A stretch of DNA of 64,000 nucleotides from Desulfovibrio fairfieldensis (GCF_001553605.1 NZ_CP014229.1:1454501-1518500); one strand, 5' to 3'; shown: positions 43,692 through 53,260, numbered from the stretch's first letter. Program-made: numbers and translations. The notes: generated by a model from the letters alone, not told the origin.

Positions 43692-44621
43692 ATGACAGGC
43701 ATGGAACAATCGCAAGCTGTCCCTCCCCTCTCCAATCAGCTCCCGGCTTGGCTGGACTATTTACTGGCGCAGCGCGGTCTTTCGCCCCGGACAGTGGAAT
43801 CCTACGGTCAGGATCTGGAAAGTTTTTTTCTGTTTGAAGAAGAACTGGCCCAAAGCGGCGGCAGTGCCTCCTGCCCGGACGAGCAGGAAATTTTTTTGTA
43901 TCTGGCCTGGCTGCGGTCCAGAGGCAACACCGGGCGCACGTTGGCCCGCCGCCTTTCCGCCCTGAGGGCGTTCTTCGCCTTTGCCGTGGAGGAAGGAGCC
44001 CTGAAAGCCAATCCAGCGCTTTTACTGGAAAATCCCAAGCTACCCCAGCATCTGCCGGAAGTGCTCAGCCGCGAGGAAATGGAAAAACTGCTGGCACTGC
44101 CGGATATGGACGAAAAAAGCGGCCGACGCGACCGTTGCATGCTGGAGATGCTCTATGCCGCCGGTCTGCGGGTGTCGGAACTCTGCAATCTGAGTGTGGC
44201 CGACCTGGATCTGCAACGGGGACTGGTACGCATATTCGGCAAGGGGGCCAAAGAACGTCTGGTGCCCCTGCATGACATGATCCAGGCTCTGCTGGACGAC
44301 TATCTGCGCTCCTGGCGGCCGCTGTTTTCCCCCGGCGGCAACCAGCTTTTCGTCAACCGTTCAGGCCGGGCTCTGAGCCGTCAGTATATCTGGAAAATGG
44401 TCAAGAAATACACCCTGCTGGCGGGTATCCGTCGAGCAGTCTCTCCCCATACCTTCCGGCATTCCTTTGCCACACACCTGCTGGAAGGCGGCGCGGACCT
44501 GCGCGCGGTGCAGCTCCTGCTCGGGCACGCGGACATCAGCGCCACGGAAATCTATACCCATGTCCAGGCGGAACGCCTGCGCGGCATTCATCATCAATTC
44601 CATCCCCGGAGCCAGCTGTGA
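43692..44621 (+). CDS. xerC: XerC/XerD tyrosine recombinase
   Basis: The 309-aa recombinase resolves chromosome dimers at dif. All catalytic residues are present: Arg160 (AGLRVSEL), Lys184 (GKGAKERL), His253 and Arg256 (SPHTFRHSFATH), His279 (LLGHADIS) and Tyr288 (TEIYTHVQ). The length and lack of any phage-like neighbours favour the housekeeping enzyme over an integrase. XerC and XerD cannot be told apart by sight. ATG 43692 has AAGGCGG upstream. The stop overlaps the next gene's GTG start. Confidence 0.92.
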   Translation: MTGMEQSQAVPPLSNQLPAWLDYLLAQRGLSPRTVESYGQDLESFFLFEEELAQSGGSASCPDEQEIFLYLAWLRSRGNTGRTLARRLSALRAFFAFAVEEGALKANPALLLENPKLPQHLPEVLSREEMEKLLALPDMDEKSGRRDRCMLEMLYAAGLRVSELCNLSVADLDLQRGLVRIFGKGAKERLVPLHDMIQALLDDYLRSWRPLFSPGGNQLFVNRSGRALSRQYIWKMVKKYTLLAGIRRAVSPHTFRHSFATHLLEGGADLRAVQLLLGHADISATEIYTHVQAERLRGIHHQFHPRSQL

Positions 44622-47305
44622 GCGCCGCTACGGCCACTTTGATCACCTGTCACGCCAATGCCGACTTCGACGCCTTTGCGGCCATGCTGGCCGCGCGGCA
44701 TCTCTATGCGCCCTGCATGCTTCTTTTCCCCGGCAGCCAGGAGCGTGGCCTGCAAAAAGTATACGCCAATCTGAACCCCGTCGCCTATGGCTTTGCCGAG
44801 GCCGCCGACCTGCGCTGGGAGGATTTCGACCGGCTGGTACTGGTGGACACCCGCCAGCGCAGCCGTGTGGGGCATGTGGCCCCCCTGCTGGAGCGACCCG
44901 GCATACGCATCGAAGCATGGGATCACCACCCCGACTCGCCGGACGATATCGCGGCGGATGCGGTGCATCTGGCCCAGGTGGGCGCGGTGACCAGCCTGCT
45001 GGTCCAGAACCTGGAGACGCAAAACGTCCGTCTGGGTAGCGACGAGGCCACGCTGCTGGGGCTGGGCATTTACGGAGACACGGGTTCGTTCACCTACTCC
45101 TCCACCACGGCGGAAGATTTTCAGGCCGCGGCCTGGCTGCTCGGCCAGGGCATGGACGTCAATCAGATCAATGAGATGGCGGCCCATGAGTTGACCAGCC
45201 TGCACATCCAGGCCTTGAACAGCCTGCTGGAATCGGCGCGTACCTATACCATCAACAATACGCCTGTGGTCCTGGCCGAAGCCTCCATGGAACACTACCT
45301 GGGGGACTTCGCCTATCTGGCCCACCGGCTGATGGAAATGGAAAAATTTTCTGTCCTGTTCGCCATCGGGATCATGGGCGACCGCATCCAGGTGGTGGCG
45401 CGCAGCCGCAGCGACGCGGTGAACGTGGGCGACATCTGCGCGGAACTGGGCGGCGGCGGCCATGCCTATGCGGCATCGGCCTCCGTCCGTTCCATGACCA
45501 TCAATGAAGTGCGCGAAACCATTTTGCGCCGTCTGTACGATCAGGCCAATCCGGACAAAACGGCGCGCGAATACATGTCCGCGCCTGCGGTGGGCATTGA
45601 ATCCGCCTCCAGCATTCAGGAGGCCGACGAGCTGATGCTCCACTTCGGTCTCAAGGCCGTGCCGGTGTTTAGACCGGGCACGCGTTCCTGTGTGGGCCTG
45701 CTGGATGCCCAGACCGCTTCCCGGGCCAGCGCTCACGGCCTGGGCGACTCGCCGGTGGAGGACTATATGCAGCGTCGGGTGCGCACCCTGCCGCCCGACG
45801 CCAGCCTGAAGGAGCTCACCGCGGTCATCGTGGACGCGCGCCAGCGCCTGGTGCCCATTGTGGAAGGTGAAAAAGTGGTGGGCGTGGTCACCCGCACGGA
45901 CCTGATCAACGTCTTTGCCGACGAGCCGGGCCGCCTGCTGGACCGCAAAAGCCAGAACAGCAAGGAACGCAATATCGGCAAGCTCATCCAGGACCGCCTG
46001 CCGGCTGAAATCCGGGAGCTTCTGCATCTGGCCGGGCAATTGGGCAGAAAACTGGGCCTGCCGGTCTATGCTGTGGGCGGTTTTGTACGGGACCTGCTGC
46101 TGGACAGGCCCAATCAGGACATCGACCTGGTGGTGGAGGGCAACGGCATCGCACTGGCCAAGGCCCTGGCGGCTGAATTGAACGGCCGGGTGCGCGAGCA
46201 TCAGAAATTCCTGACCTCTGTGGTCATCTTCCACGACAGCAAGGGCATTGAGTCGCGCATCGACGTGGCCACGGCCCGGCTGGAATATTATGAATACCCG
46301 GCGGCCCTGCCCACGGTGGAACTCTCCTCCATCAAGATGGATCTCTTCCGACGAGATTTTACCATCAACGCCCTGGCCGTGCGTCTGGACAGCACGCCCT
46401 TCGGCCAGCTGGTGGATTTTTTCGGAGGCCAGCGCGACATCAAGGAGCGCGTCATCCGCGTGTTGCACACCTTGAGCTTTGTGGAGGACCCCACCCGCTG
46501 CCTCAGGGCCGTGCGCTTTGAGCAGCGCTATAAGTTCCGCATCGGCCCGGGAGCGGAAAAGCTGATCAAGAACGCCCTGTCCCTCAAGCTCATGGACCGT
46601 CTCTCCGGGGCGCGCCTGTTCAACGAATATCAGCATATCTGCGATGAGGAGGATCCTCCGGCCTGTTTTTCCCGCCTGGACGAACTGTGCATTTTGCAGG
46701 CCATTGCGCCCCAGCTCGGCCTGACGCCCAACAGGCGGAATCTTTTGCACCGCCTGAAGGAAATGCTTACCTGGTACCGTCTGCTCTATTTCGATGAAAC
46801 CGCGCAGGCCTGGCTGGTCTATTTTCTGGGGCTCAACCTTAACATGAACTATGCGGACACTTCAGCCCATTACCTGCGGCTGGGTCTGCCGCAGGTAAAG
46901 AAGGCCGAAATCCTGGGGCAGCGTGAACAGATGCGCGCCGTGCGCGGCAAACTGGAGGCCTGGCAGCGCCAGGACGACATGGGCACGGCCAAAGTCAGCG
47001 CCCTGTGCGCCCTGTTGCGTCCCATTGCTCTGGAGTGCCTGCTGTATATCATGGCCTCCACGGACAATCCCGGCCTGCAGAAAAACCTCTCGCGCTACAT
47101 CACCCAATGGCGGCGGGAAAGAGCCGACATCGGCGGTGCGGAACTGCGCCGTCTCGGGCTCGCGCCGGGGCCGCTGTATGGCCGCATTCTGAAAGCCGTA
47201 CTTGTCGCCAAGCTGGACGGCGAAGCCCCCAACGTGGAAAGCCAGCTCAACCTGGCCCGCCGACTGGCGCAGAATGCGTCCGAAAACAACGATAAACGCC
47301 CGTGA
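44618..47305 (+). CDS. DHH-CBS-tRNA nucleotidyltransferase fusion (CCA/A-adding type)
   Basis: The 895-aa protein has three parts. An N-terminal DHH phosphoesterase has DFDAF near residue 16, VDTRQ near 77 and the DHH at 102-104. Two CBS motifs lie at ~320-445. A class II nucleotidyltransferase carries VGGFVRDLLLDRPNQDIDLV near 486 and RRDFTINALAV near 577, ending in a head-to-body RNA-binding region. It would add A, or CCA, to tRNA 3' ends; the DHH part may trim RNA or act on small nucleotides. The GTG start overlaps the xerC stop (GTGA). Confidence 0.9.
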   Translation: MSAATATLITCHANADFDAFAAMLAARHLYAPCMLLFPGSQERGLQKVYANLNPVAYGFAEAADLRWEDFDRLVLVDTRQRSRVGHVAPLLERPGIRIEAWDHHPDSPDDIAADAVHLAQVGAVTSLLVQNLETQNVRLGSDEATLLGLGIYGDTGSFTYSSTTAEDFQAAAWLLGQGMDVNQINEMAAHELTSLHIQALNSLLESARTYTINNTPVVLAEASMEHYLGDFAYLAHRLMEMEKFSVLFAIGIMGDRIQVVARSRSDAVNVGDICAELGGGGHAYAASASVRSMTINEVRETILRRLYDQANPDKTAREYMSAPAVGIESASSIQEADELMLHFGLKAVPVFRPGTRSCVGLLDAQTASRASAHGLGDSPVEDYMQRRVRTLPPDASLKELTAVIVDARQRLVPIVEGEKVVGVVTRTDLINVFADEPGRLLDRKSQNSKERNIGKLIQDRLPAEIRELLHLAGQLGRKLGLPVYAVGGFVRDLLLDRPNQDIDLVVEGNGIALAKALAAELNGRVREHQKFLTSVVIFHDSKGIESRIDVATARLEYYEYPAALPTVELSSIKMDLFRRDFTINALAVRLDSTPFGQLVDFFGGQRDIKERVIRVLHTLSFVEDPTRCLRAVRFEQRYKFRIGPGAEKLIKNALSLKLMDRLSGARLFNEYQHICDEEDPPACFSRLDELCILQAIAPQLGLTPNRRNLLHRLKEMLTWYRLLYFDETAQAWLVYFLGLNLNMNYADTSAHYLRLGLPQVKKAEILGQREQMRAVRGKLEAWQRQDDMGTAKVSALCALLRPIALECLLYIMASTDNPGLQKNLSRYITQWRRERADIGGAELRRLGLAPGPLYGRILKAVLVAKLDGEAPNVESQLNLARRLAQNASENNDKRP

Positions 47306-47369
47306 CCGGAGCATGTGCGAGCAATCAACGCTTGCTCCCTCCTCCCATACAGTGTATGCTAGTCTGGTC

Positions 47370-47864
47370 ATGAAACAACTTTGGGCGCCTTGGCGCATTG
47401 AATACATCCTCGGACCCAAGCCCGATACCTGTGTTTTTTGTCTGCCCGATACCACGGACGAAGACGAGGAGCGGCTGGTGCTCTATCGCGGCACGCGGGC
47501 TTTTGTGATCATGAATAAATATCCCTATAACAACGGGCATATCATGGTCTGTCCGTACCGGCACATTATGGCTCTTGCCGATCTGGCCGCCGAGGAAACC
47601 CACGAAATCATGGATCTGATCCAGCGCTGCACGGTGATCCTCAAGGAGCACTTCAACTGCGAGGGCATCAATATAGGTCTCAATCAGGGCCAGGCCGCAG
47701 GCGCGGGCATCCGGGAGCATCTGCATTTTCATCTGGTGCCGCGCTGGAACGGAGATTCATCCTTTATGGCCGTATTTGATGAAGTACGTACCATGCCGGA
47801 ACATCTCAGCCGCACCTATGCGGCTTTGCGGCCCTATTTCAGCCGCGACGGAAAAGAGGCCTGA
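47370..47864 (+). CDS. HIT-family nucleotide hydrolase/transferase
   Basis: The 164-aa protein has the histidine triad EHLHFHLVPRW near residue 115, with CVFCLP near 22 providing a likely zinc-binding pair, and NNGHIMVCPYRH near 58. It resembles AP4A-phosphorylase-like HIT proteins that cleave dinucleoside polyphosphates or AMP conjugates. The ATG at 47370 gives the usual MKQLWAPWR-type start seen in this subgroup, although the ribosome site is weak. It lies 64 bp after the nucleotidyltransferase gene. Confidence 0.88.
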   Translation: MKQLWAPWRIEYILGPKPDTCVFCLPDTTDEDEERLVLYRGTRAFVIMNKYPYNNGHIMVCPYRHIMALADLAAEETHEIMDLIQRCTVILKEHFNCEGINIGLNQGQAAGAGIREHLHFHLVPRWNGDSSFMAVFDEVRTMPEHLSRTYAALRPYFSRDGKEA

Positions 47865-48332
47865 TCGTCTGCCTCCCCTTCGGTTGCCATCGGATGGAAT
47901 TGAGCGCGGCGATAACACGAATGGATAGAGCTTCCGACGCGCCTGACAGCGCATTTGCATCTTAATCTGCTTACGATGTGCTCAGCGCTTTGCCGTCAGG
48001 CAAAGCGGTTTTCTCAAAATGCCTTGGTAGCGATTCACGCTTGAAATGAGTGAATTGCCCTGGTGGTCGCGTGAGCGGACCCCGTGCCCAAGTGCGAGGA
48101 AGCGACCGGAGGCGACCTGACGTGCCCGTTAGCCCAAAGGGCTTACGGGCATTGATGGCAGCGATAAACCGCGTTTTAGCATTGCTGTCGGTATCCGTAC
48201 GGCTCGAAGACTCGCCAACGGCTACCGCTTCCGCAGTACGCGGGCGGCGTAGAGTTTGAAGTGCGCAACATTTCAAACGCAAAATGCGGTAAAAGAATTT
48301 TGGGACAGCTTGTAGCCTCGAGGAGTATATCT
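47865..48332. repeat. intergenic repeat region (R8)
   Basis: 468 bp without a gene. It contains a perfect hairpin GCTTTGCC-GTCA-GGCAAAGC (47987-48006), a right-end-like CGCTTGAAATGAGTGAATTG (48030-48050) also found in R7, and a ~70-bp block at 48181-48252 that is the reverse complement, with few changes, of 55687-55756. The last ~60 bp should hold the promoter and GAGGAG ribosome site of the LapA-like gene. Confidence 0.6.
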
Positions 48333-48782
48333 ATGCGGTATGTCAAGGTTCTGTTGCTCGCCATCCTTTTTTTCCTGGCTCTGGTCTTCTTTTTCCAGAA
48401 CCAGAACGCCCTTTCCCAAAATCTGGTGCTGACGCTCAATCTTTTCTTCCTGCCACCCATGGCCTCCATTCCCCTGCCGTTCTATTTCCTGATCGTAGCG
48501 GCCTTTTTTGTGGGCGCCGTGCTGGCGCTCGCCTTCCTGGTCTGGGACAAGGTCAATCTTTCCGCGCGCCTTATGAAGAGCAAGTGGCGCGTCAGCAGCC
48601 TTGAGCGCGAAATGGAAAAACTGCGCAAGCAACTGGGCGCGGAAACCTCGCGCAGCTCGTTTTTGCGCAAGACGCAAAGTACTTCGCCCAATGCCGACAA
48701 GTCCGCAGGGGAAAACAAGCCCACAGCCGCGCCCAGTGCTCTGCCCGAAGACGTTCAGGCTCCTGATCCCGATAAAGCATAA
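48333..48782 (+). CDS. LapA-domain (DUF1049) inner-membrane protein
   Basis: The 149-aa protein has two hydrophobic helices (residues 2-20 and ~42-65) followed by a coiled coil (SSLEREMEKLRKQLGAE) and a Ser/Pro-rich tail. The layout fits LapA/YciS, which in E. coli helps control lipopolysaccharide synthesis through FtsH. FFFQNQNALSQNL after helix 1 is typical. GAGGAG lies upstream of ATG 48333. A strong terminator follows 14 bp after the stop. Confidence 0.82.
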   Translation: MRYVKVLLLAILFFLALVFFFQNQNALSQNLVLTLNLFFLPPMASIPLPFYFLIVAAFFVGAVLALAFLVWDKVNLSARLMKSKWRVSSLEREMEKLRKQLGAETSRSSFLRKTQSTSPNADKSAGENKPTAAPSALPEDVQAPDPDKA

Positions 48783-48796
48783 TTGATCCCGCCTGA

Positions 48797-48832
48797 CCGC
48801 GCCCGGTCCCCCGGGCGCGGTTCTCTTTTTTA
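48797..48832 (+). terminator. terminator after the LapA-like gene
   Basis: A perfect 10-bp stem CCGCGCCCGG/CCGGGCGCGG with a 4-base loop is followed by TTCTCTTTTTT. Confidence 0.92.
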
Positions 48833-48911
48833 TATGGTTTACGCGATGGCGCAAATAGGTTATCGTTTATAACTAAACGATTGCAACACCTTTTAGCGCA
48901 GCGTAACTACC

Positions 48912-51653
48912 ATGCCAGAAACTCCCACCAAACTGACGCCCATGTTCGAACAATATATGCACATCAAGGCTGACTACCCTGATGCTTTGCTTTTTTATCG
49001 TATGGGCGATTTTTATGAATTGTTTTTCGATGATGCCGTGACTGCGGCGCGCGAATTACAGATCGCACTGACCAGCCGCAGCAAGGACAGCGAAAATCCT
49101 GTGCCCATGTGCGGCGTCCCCTGGCATGCCGTGCAGAGCTATGTAGCCCAGCTTATCGATAAGGGCTTCCACGTAGCCATCTGCGACCAGACCGAAGACC
49201 CCAAGGCCGCCAAGGGCCTGGTCAAACGGGCCGTCACCTGCGTGATCACGCCGGGCACGGTTCTGGAAGACGCCAATCTGAACACCAAAAGCCACAACTA
49301 TCTGGGCGCGCTTTGCTACGATACGGGCCAAGGCCGGGGTGGTTTCGCCTGGGCGGACATTTCCACCGGGCAGTGGTCAGGCGTGGAGTTCAAACGTCAG
49401 GCAGAGCTCTGGCAATGGGCTCAGAAGCTGGCGCCGCGCGAACTTCTGGTGCCGGAAGGGCTGGAACTGCCGCCCCACTGCCTGCTGGAAGGTGTGCGCA
49501 TGGTGCGCATGCCCGCCGCGCATTTTGACCTCAAACGCGCCACGGAGCGCACCCTCAGGGCACAGGGCGTACAGGAAGCCGGAGCGCTGGGTCTGCAAGG
49601 CAAAAACGAACTGATGCGTTCCTGCGGCGCGCTCTTGGTTTATCTGGATCAAACCCAGAAGCGCGATCCAGATCATCTCATGCCGTTTAAACCGCTGGAC
49701 CTGAGCCGTCGCCTGCTGATCGACGAAGTGACCGAGCGCAACCTGGAAATCTTTACCCGCCTCAACGGCCGCAAGGGCAAGGGCACGTTACGCCACGTAC
49801 TGGACGATACCATGACGCCCATGGGCGGCCGCTTTCTGGAAGACATGCTCCGCCATCCCTGGCGGGAGACCGGACCCATCGCGCGCATTCAGGAAGCCGT
49901 GGCCTTTTTCCATGACGACGACAACCGCCGCGCCGCATTGCGGGAAGCCCTGCGCGAAGTCTACGATCTGGAGCGCCTTTCCACCCGGATCAGTCTCAAT
50001 CGCGGCGGCCCGCGTGATTTCATTGCCCTGCGCAACAGCCTCGCCGCCCTGCCCAAGGTCCATAACGCCCTGATCACAAGCACGGACGGCAGTTATGCCA
50101 CGGAGGCCCAGTCTCTGGGGCACGAATTGCCGCAAAGCCTTTACCAGATAGTCAAAACCTGGGACCATCTGGAGGACTGCACAACCCTGCTGAGTGCGGC
50201 CCTGGTGGACAGCCCCCCCACCGTGATTACCGACGGCGGTTTGTTCAAAAGCGGTTATAATGCCGAGTTGGACAAACTGCTGGATCTTGTGGAGCATGGC
50301 GAACAAAAACTTCAAGAGTTACTTGAAGAAGAGCAGAAAAAAACCGGCATCGCCAAGTTAAAAATGGGCTATAACCGTGTATTCGGTTATTATTACGAAG
50401 TAACGCGGGCTTCCCATTCGGGCCCAATGCCGGAACATTTCATCCGCCGCCAGACCCTGGCCAATGCGGAACGCTTCACCACCGTGCAACTCAAGGAACT
50501 GGAAGAAGAGCTGCTTTCCGCCGCGGACAAGCGTAAGAGTCTGGAATACAAAATGTTCCAGGATCTGCGGGAGCATATGGCTCGTCAGCGCGAGCGTATC
50601 GTGCACATGGCGGATCTGGTGGCCCAGCTGGATTACTGGCAAAGCCTTGCCCAGGTGGGACGGCAGAACAACTGGTGCCGTCCCCGGCTCACGGACAGCG
50701 CGCATCTGGACATCCGCGAAGGTCGCCATCCGGTGGTGGAAGGCATGCTGGGCAGCGCCAACTTTGTGCCCAATAATTTCCGTCTGGACCAGAAGCGCCG
50801 CCTCTGCCTGTTGACCGGCCCCAATATGGCGGGCAAGTCCACGGTGCTGCGGCAGGTTGCCATTATTTGCCTGCTGGCCCAGATGGGTTCCATGGTCCCG
50901 GCGGCCGAGGCCACGCTGGGGCTGGTGGACCGTCTCTTTTCCCGCGTGGGCGCTTCGGATAATCTGGCCCAGGGTCAGAGCACATTCATGGTCGAGATGA
51001 TGGAAACCGCGCGCATTCTGCGCCAGGCCACCCGGCGCAGCCTGGTCATTCTGGACGAAATCGGGCGCGGCACCAGCACCTATGACGGCGTGGCCCTGGC
51101 CTGGGCCGTTGTGGAGGATCTGGCCAGGCGCGCCGGCGGCGAACTGCGCACGCTTTTCGCCACGCACTACCATGAGCTCACGGCGCTGGAGGGACGCATT
51201 CCCGGCGTTTTCACCATGAATATCGCCATTCGCGAGTACAACAACGACATTCTGTTCCTGCATAAGCTGGTGCCCGGCCCGTCGGACCGCAGTTACGGCG
51301 TGGAGGTGGCGCGTTTGGCGGGCGTGCCCGTCCCCGTGGTGCAGCGGGCCAGGACCATCCTGGCCGGTCTGGAGCGGGGCCGCGAAGGCTCGCGTAAAGC
51401 CGTGTCCGTGGCGTCCATGTCCCTGCCCGGCCTGGATCTGCCTAAAGCGAAAACGGAAGCTGACGCCGATCTGCCGGAGATCAATGCCGCGCCGCCCGCA
51501 GCGGAACATCCTCTGGTGCGCTTGTTGTACGATCTCACGCCGGAGACGCTCAGCCCGCTGGACGCGCTCAAACTTCTGATGGAATGGAAAAGCCTCTGGG
51601 GCACGGAGCCGGATACGGATGCCAATGACGGCGATCAGAACGAGGAAGCATGA
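48912..51653 (+). CDS. mutS: DNA mismatch repair protein MutS
   Basis: The 913-aa protein recognises mismatches. The wedge motif is Phe34-Tyr35-Glu36 (GDFYELF). The ATPase has Walker A GPNMAGKST near residue 636, Walker B VILDEIGRGTSTYDG near 713 and the late HY signature FATHYHELTALE near 752. The C-terminal ~110 residues form the tetramerisation tail. The ribosome site is weak. The stop overlaps the next gene (ATGA). MutL is not in the window. Confidence 0.98.
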   Translation: MPETPTKLTPMFEQYMHIKADYPDALLFYRMGDFYELFFDDAVTAARELQIALTSRSKDSENPVPMCGVPWHAVQSYVAQLIDKGFHVAICDQTEDPKAAKGLVKRAVTCVITPGTVLEDANLNTKSHNYLGALCYDTGQGRGGFAWADISTGQWSGVEFKRQAELWQWAQKLAPRELLVPEGLELPPHCLLEGVRMVRMPAAHFDLKRATERTLRAQGVQEAGALGLQGKNELMRSCGALLVYLDQTQKRDPDHLMPFKPLDLSRRLLIDEVTERNLEIFTRLNGRKGKGTLRHVLDDTMTPMGGRFLEDMLRHPWRETGPIARIQEAVAFFHDDDNRRAALREALREVYDLERLSTRISLNRGGPRDFIALRNSLAALPKVHNALITSTDGSYATEAQSLGHELPQSLYQIVKTWDHLEDCTTLLSAALVDSPPTVITDGGLFKSGYNAELDKLLDLVEHGEQKLQELLEEEQKKTGIAKLKMGYNRVFGYYYEVTRASHSGPMPEHFIRRQTLANAERFTTVQLKELEEELLSAADKRKSLEYKMFQDLREHMARQRERIVHMADLVAQLDYWQSLAQVGRQNNWCRPRLTDSAHLDIREGRHPVVEGMLGSANFVPNNFRLDQKRRLCLLTGPNMAGKSTVLRQVAIICLLAQMGSMVPAAEATLGLVDRLFSRVGASDNLAQGQSTFMVEMMETARILRQATRRSLVILDEIGRGTSTYDGVALAWAVVEDLARRAGGELRTLFATHYHELTALEGRIPGVFTMNIAIREYNNDILFLHKLVPGPSDRSYGVEVARLAGVPVPVVQRARTILAGLERGREGSRKAVSVASMSLPGLDLPKAKTEADADLPEINAAPPAAEHPLVRLLYDLTPETLSPLDALKLLMEWKSLWGTEPDTDANDGDQNEEA

Positions 51654-52057
51654 GCGACGCCAATCCCTGGTCGGTCATTCAGTTCATCGCTGAAAAGCGT
51701 ATTGAAGAGGCGCAGGCCAAGGGAGAATTCGACAATCTCCCCGGCCGGGGCAGGCCTCTGGAATTGGAGGATATGAGCCATGTGCCCGAGGAATTGCGCA
51801 TGGCCTATAAAATCCTGCGCAATGCGGGCTGTCTGCCGCCGGAACTGGCCGAGCGCAAGGAGATCAGCCGCCTTGTGGATATGCTGGAACAGTGCGAGGA
51901 TGAGCAGGAACGCGTGCGCCAGATGCAGAAACTGCGCTTCATGATCCAACAGGCCCGGATGCGCCGCCAGCACTCCATCCAGATTGAACAGGATGATCCC
52001 TACTATGCGCGTCTACTGAAGCGGATCACCGTTCTGAGCAAGCGGCATCAGAAGTAA
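51650..52057 (+). CDS. DUF1992 / DnaJ-homologue subfamily C28-type protein
   Basis: The 135-aa protein begins VIQFIAEKRIEEAQAKGEFDN and continues LPGRGRPLELEDMSHVPEELRMAYKIL, which I recognise as DUF1992. Its role is unknown. It overlaps mutS by 4 bp, so it is made with MutS. A charged helical C-terminus follows (MLEQCEDEQERVRQMQKL). There is no J domain despite the family name. Confidence 0.88.
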   Translation: MSDANPWSVIQFIAEKRIEEAQAKGEFDNLPGRGRPLELEDMSHVPEELRMAYKILRNAGCLPPELAERKEISRLVDMLEQCEDEQERVRQMQKLRFMIQQARMRRQHSIQIEQDDPYYARLLKRITVLSKRHQK

Positions 52058-52077
52058 GTGCACTTTGAAATCACTTC

Positions 52078-52152
52078 AGGGTCTGTAGTCCTTCGGACAA
52101 CGGCTGCCGCATGCAGCGAGCGGGCAAAAAGGCATAGTGTCAGCAGACCCTA
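52078..52152. repeat. short TA-bounded element, CTAGGG...TGACAC family (copy F2b)
   Basis: AGGGTCTG (52078-52085) pairs with CAGACCCT (52144-52151). The reversed right end, CTAGGGTCTGCTGACACTA, matches the left end of F2a at 9106. The right TA lies in the TAG stop codon of the smr gene. It may also serve as a convergent terminator hairpin. Confidence 0.6.
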
Positions 52153-53181
52153 GTACAAATCCGCGTCTGCGGGCATGCGCTCCCAATAAATCCGGCCTTT
52201 TTTACGGTACTTGCGCAGCAGCACATAGACACTGCCCGGACCGCCGTCATGGGATTGCGCCGTGCAGAAAGCCAGCACCACCCGCTTGAAAGGATCCTGA
52301 GTCAGCCAGCTTTGCAGCTTTTCACGCAGCACGCCCATCCCGTCAGGCGAATTGCGGCCCCGCCCGGGCACCACCAGCACAGTGCGAAGCCCCTTGTACC
52401 AGCAGCCGCGCATGAAACCCCGCAGGGCTTCAAAAGCCTGCACGGCATTCAGGCCGTGCAGATCCAGATGCGCTTCCGGACTCAGCCCACCGGCACGCAG
52501 CTTGTTCATGATCATCTGATCCAGGCCCACCACATGCCCCTCCAGATATTCATCCGTAAAGGAAAGGGCGAACTCCAGCTTGCCGTCCATGAAATCCTGC
52601 AGACTCAGCTCGCCCTGCGGCGGCGGGGTGGTCGGTTGCGGTTCAGGGCTGACTTCGCGGCCCCGCGCCTGCAAGGGACGCACTTCTCCCATGACCCGCA
52701 AAAAAGCCAAGGCGTCAGCGTCGTCCGCGTTGGCGGTCGCCTGCTGCTGCGTCGCTTCCCCTGCCGCTTCCGGCTCCACAGGACCGGCCTGCTCTCCACA
52801 AACACGCTCTGGGGCAACAGATGTCCTTTGCGCGGCCTCGCCCGCAGCGGCCCGGTTCTCTTTACGGACCTTTTTGCGCCCACCGGCGTCAGGCAGGGAG
52901 CACTGTTCTTCCAGGCGGAAACCATGCGTGCCGCCTTTTCCTTTTTTACCTTCCCGCCGCACGCGACTCATGGCTTGCATGAACAGTTCAGTTTCTTCGG
53001 GATTCAGTGTGGCATCATCCACGTTATCCTGCGCTGCCCCCGCGTGCACCCGCTGTTTTCCCCGCCCTTTCTCCGGTCGCAAGACGCATTTTTTCGCTGC
53101 GGCGGCTTTTTTTCTGTCGGGAAAATTCTTGAGATCCAGAGCGCGGAAAGGATTTTCCGCAAAAATATCATTGTCGGACAT
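52150..53181 (-). CDS. Smr-domain protein
   Basis: The 343-aa protein has a basic, disordered N-terminal half (KKAAAAKKCVLRPEKGRGKQ and Arg/Glu-rich segments) and a C-terminal Smr domain (residues ~240-330) with LDLHGLNAVQAFEAL, VVPGRGRNSPDG and AFCTAQSHDGGPGSVYVLLR. Smr domains nick or cleave nucleic acids; stand-alone Smr proteins have been linked to collided-ribosome mRNA cleavage and DNA structure cutting. HGL and GRG elements are present. It converges with the mutS operon and carries its stop on element F2b. Confidence 0.88.
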   Translation of the reverse strand: MSDNDIFAENPFRALDLKNFPDRKKAAAAKKCVLRPEKGRGKQRVHAGAAQDNVDDATLNPEETELFMQAMSRVRREGKKGKGGTHGFRLEEQCSLPDAGGRKKVRKENRAAAGEAAQRTSVAPERVCGEQAGPVEPEAAGEATQQQATANADDADALAFLRVMGEVRPLQARGREVSPEPQPTTPPPQGELSLQDFMDGKLEFALSFTDEYLEGHVVGLDQMIMNKLRAGGLSPEAHLDLHGLNAVQAFEALRGFMRGCWYKGLRTVLVVPGRGRNSPDGMGVLREKLQSWLTQDPFKRVVLAFCTAQSHDGGPGSVYVLLRKYRKKGRIYWERMPADADLY

Positions 53182-53216
53182 GGCGATACCGGAGGACTTT
53201 CATAAATGGTAAAAAA

Positions 53217-53237
53217 AGCCGCGGCATGGCCGCGGCT
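53217..53237 (-). terminator. terminator after secG
   Basis: An 8-bp stem AGCCGCGG/CCGCGGCT with a 5-base loop is followed on the minus strand by seven T, 23 bases past the secG stop. Confidence 0.9.
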
Positions 53238-53260
53238 CAACACTGTCGTCTGCAGAAAAC

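Noticed and set aside
43692-44621. integrase marking a genomic island
   Set aside because: The recombinase has housekeeping XerC/D size and neighbours, no tRNA or direct repeat is adjacent, and no phage or island genes follow.
44594-46750. 718-codon open frame on the minus strand
   Set aside because: It is antisense to the DHH-CBS-nucleotidyltransferase gene, whose motifs are intact; long shadow frames are expected at this GC content. Its His/Gln/Gly-rich translation is typical of antisense.
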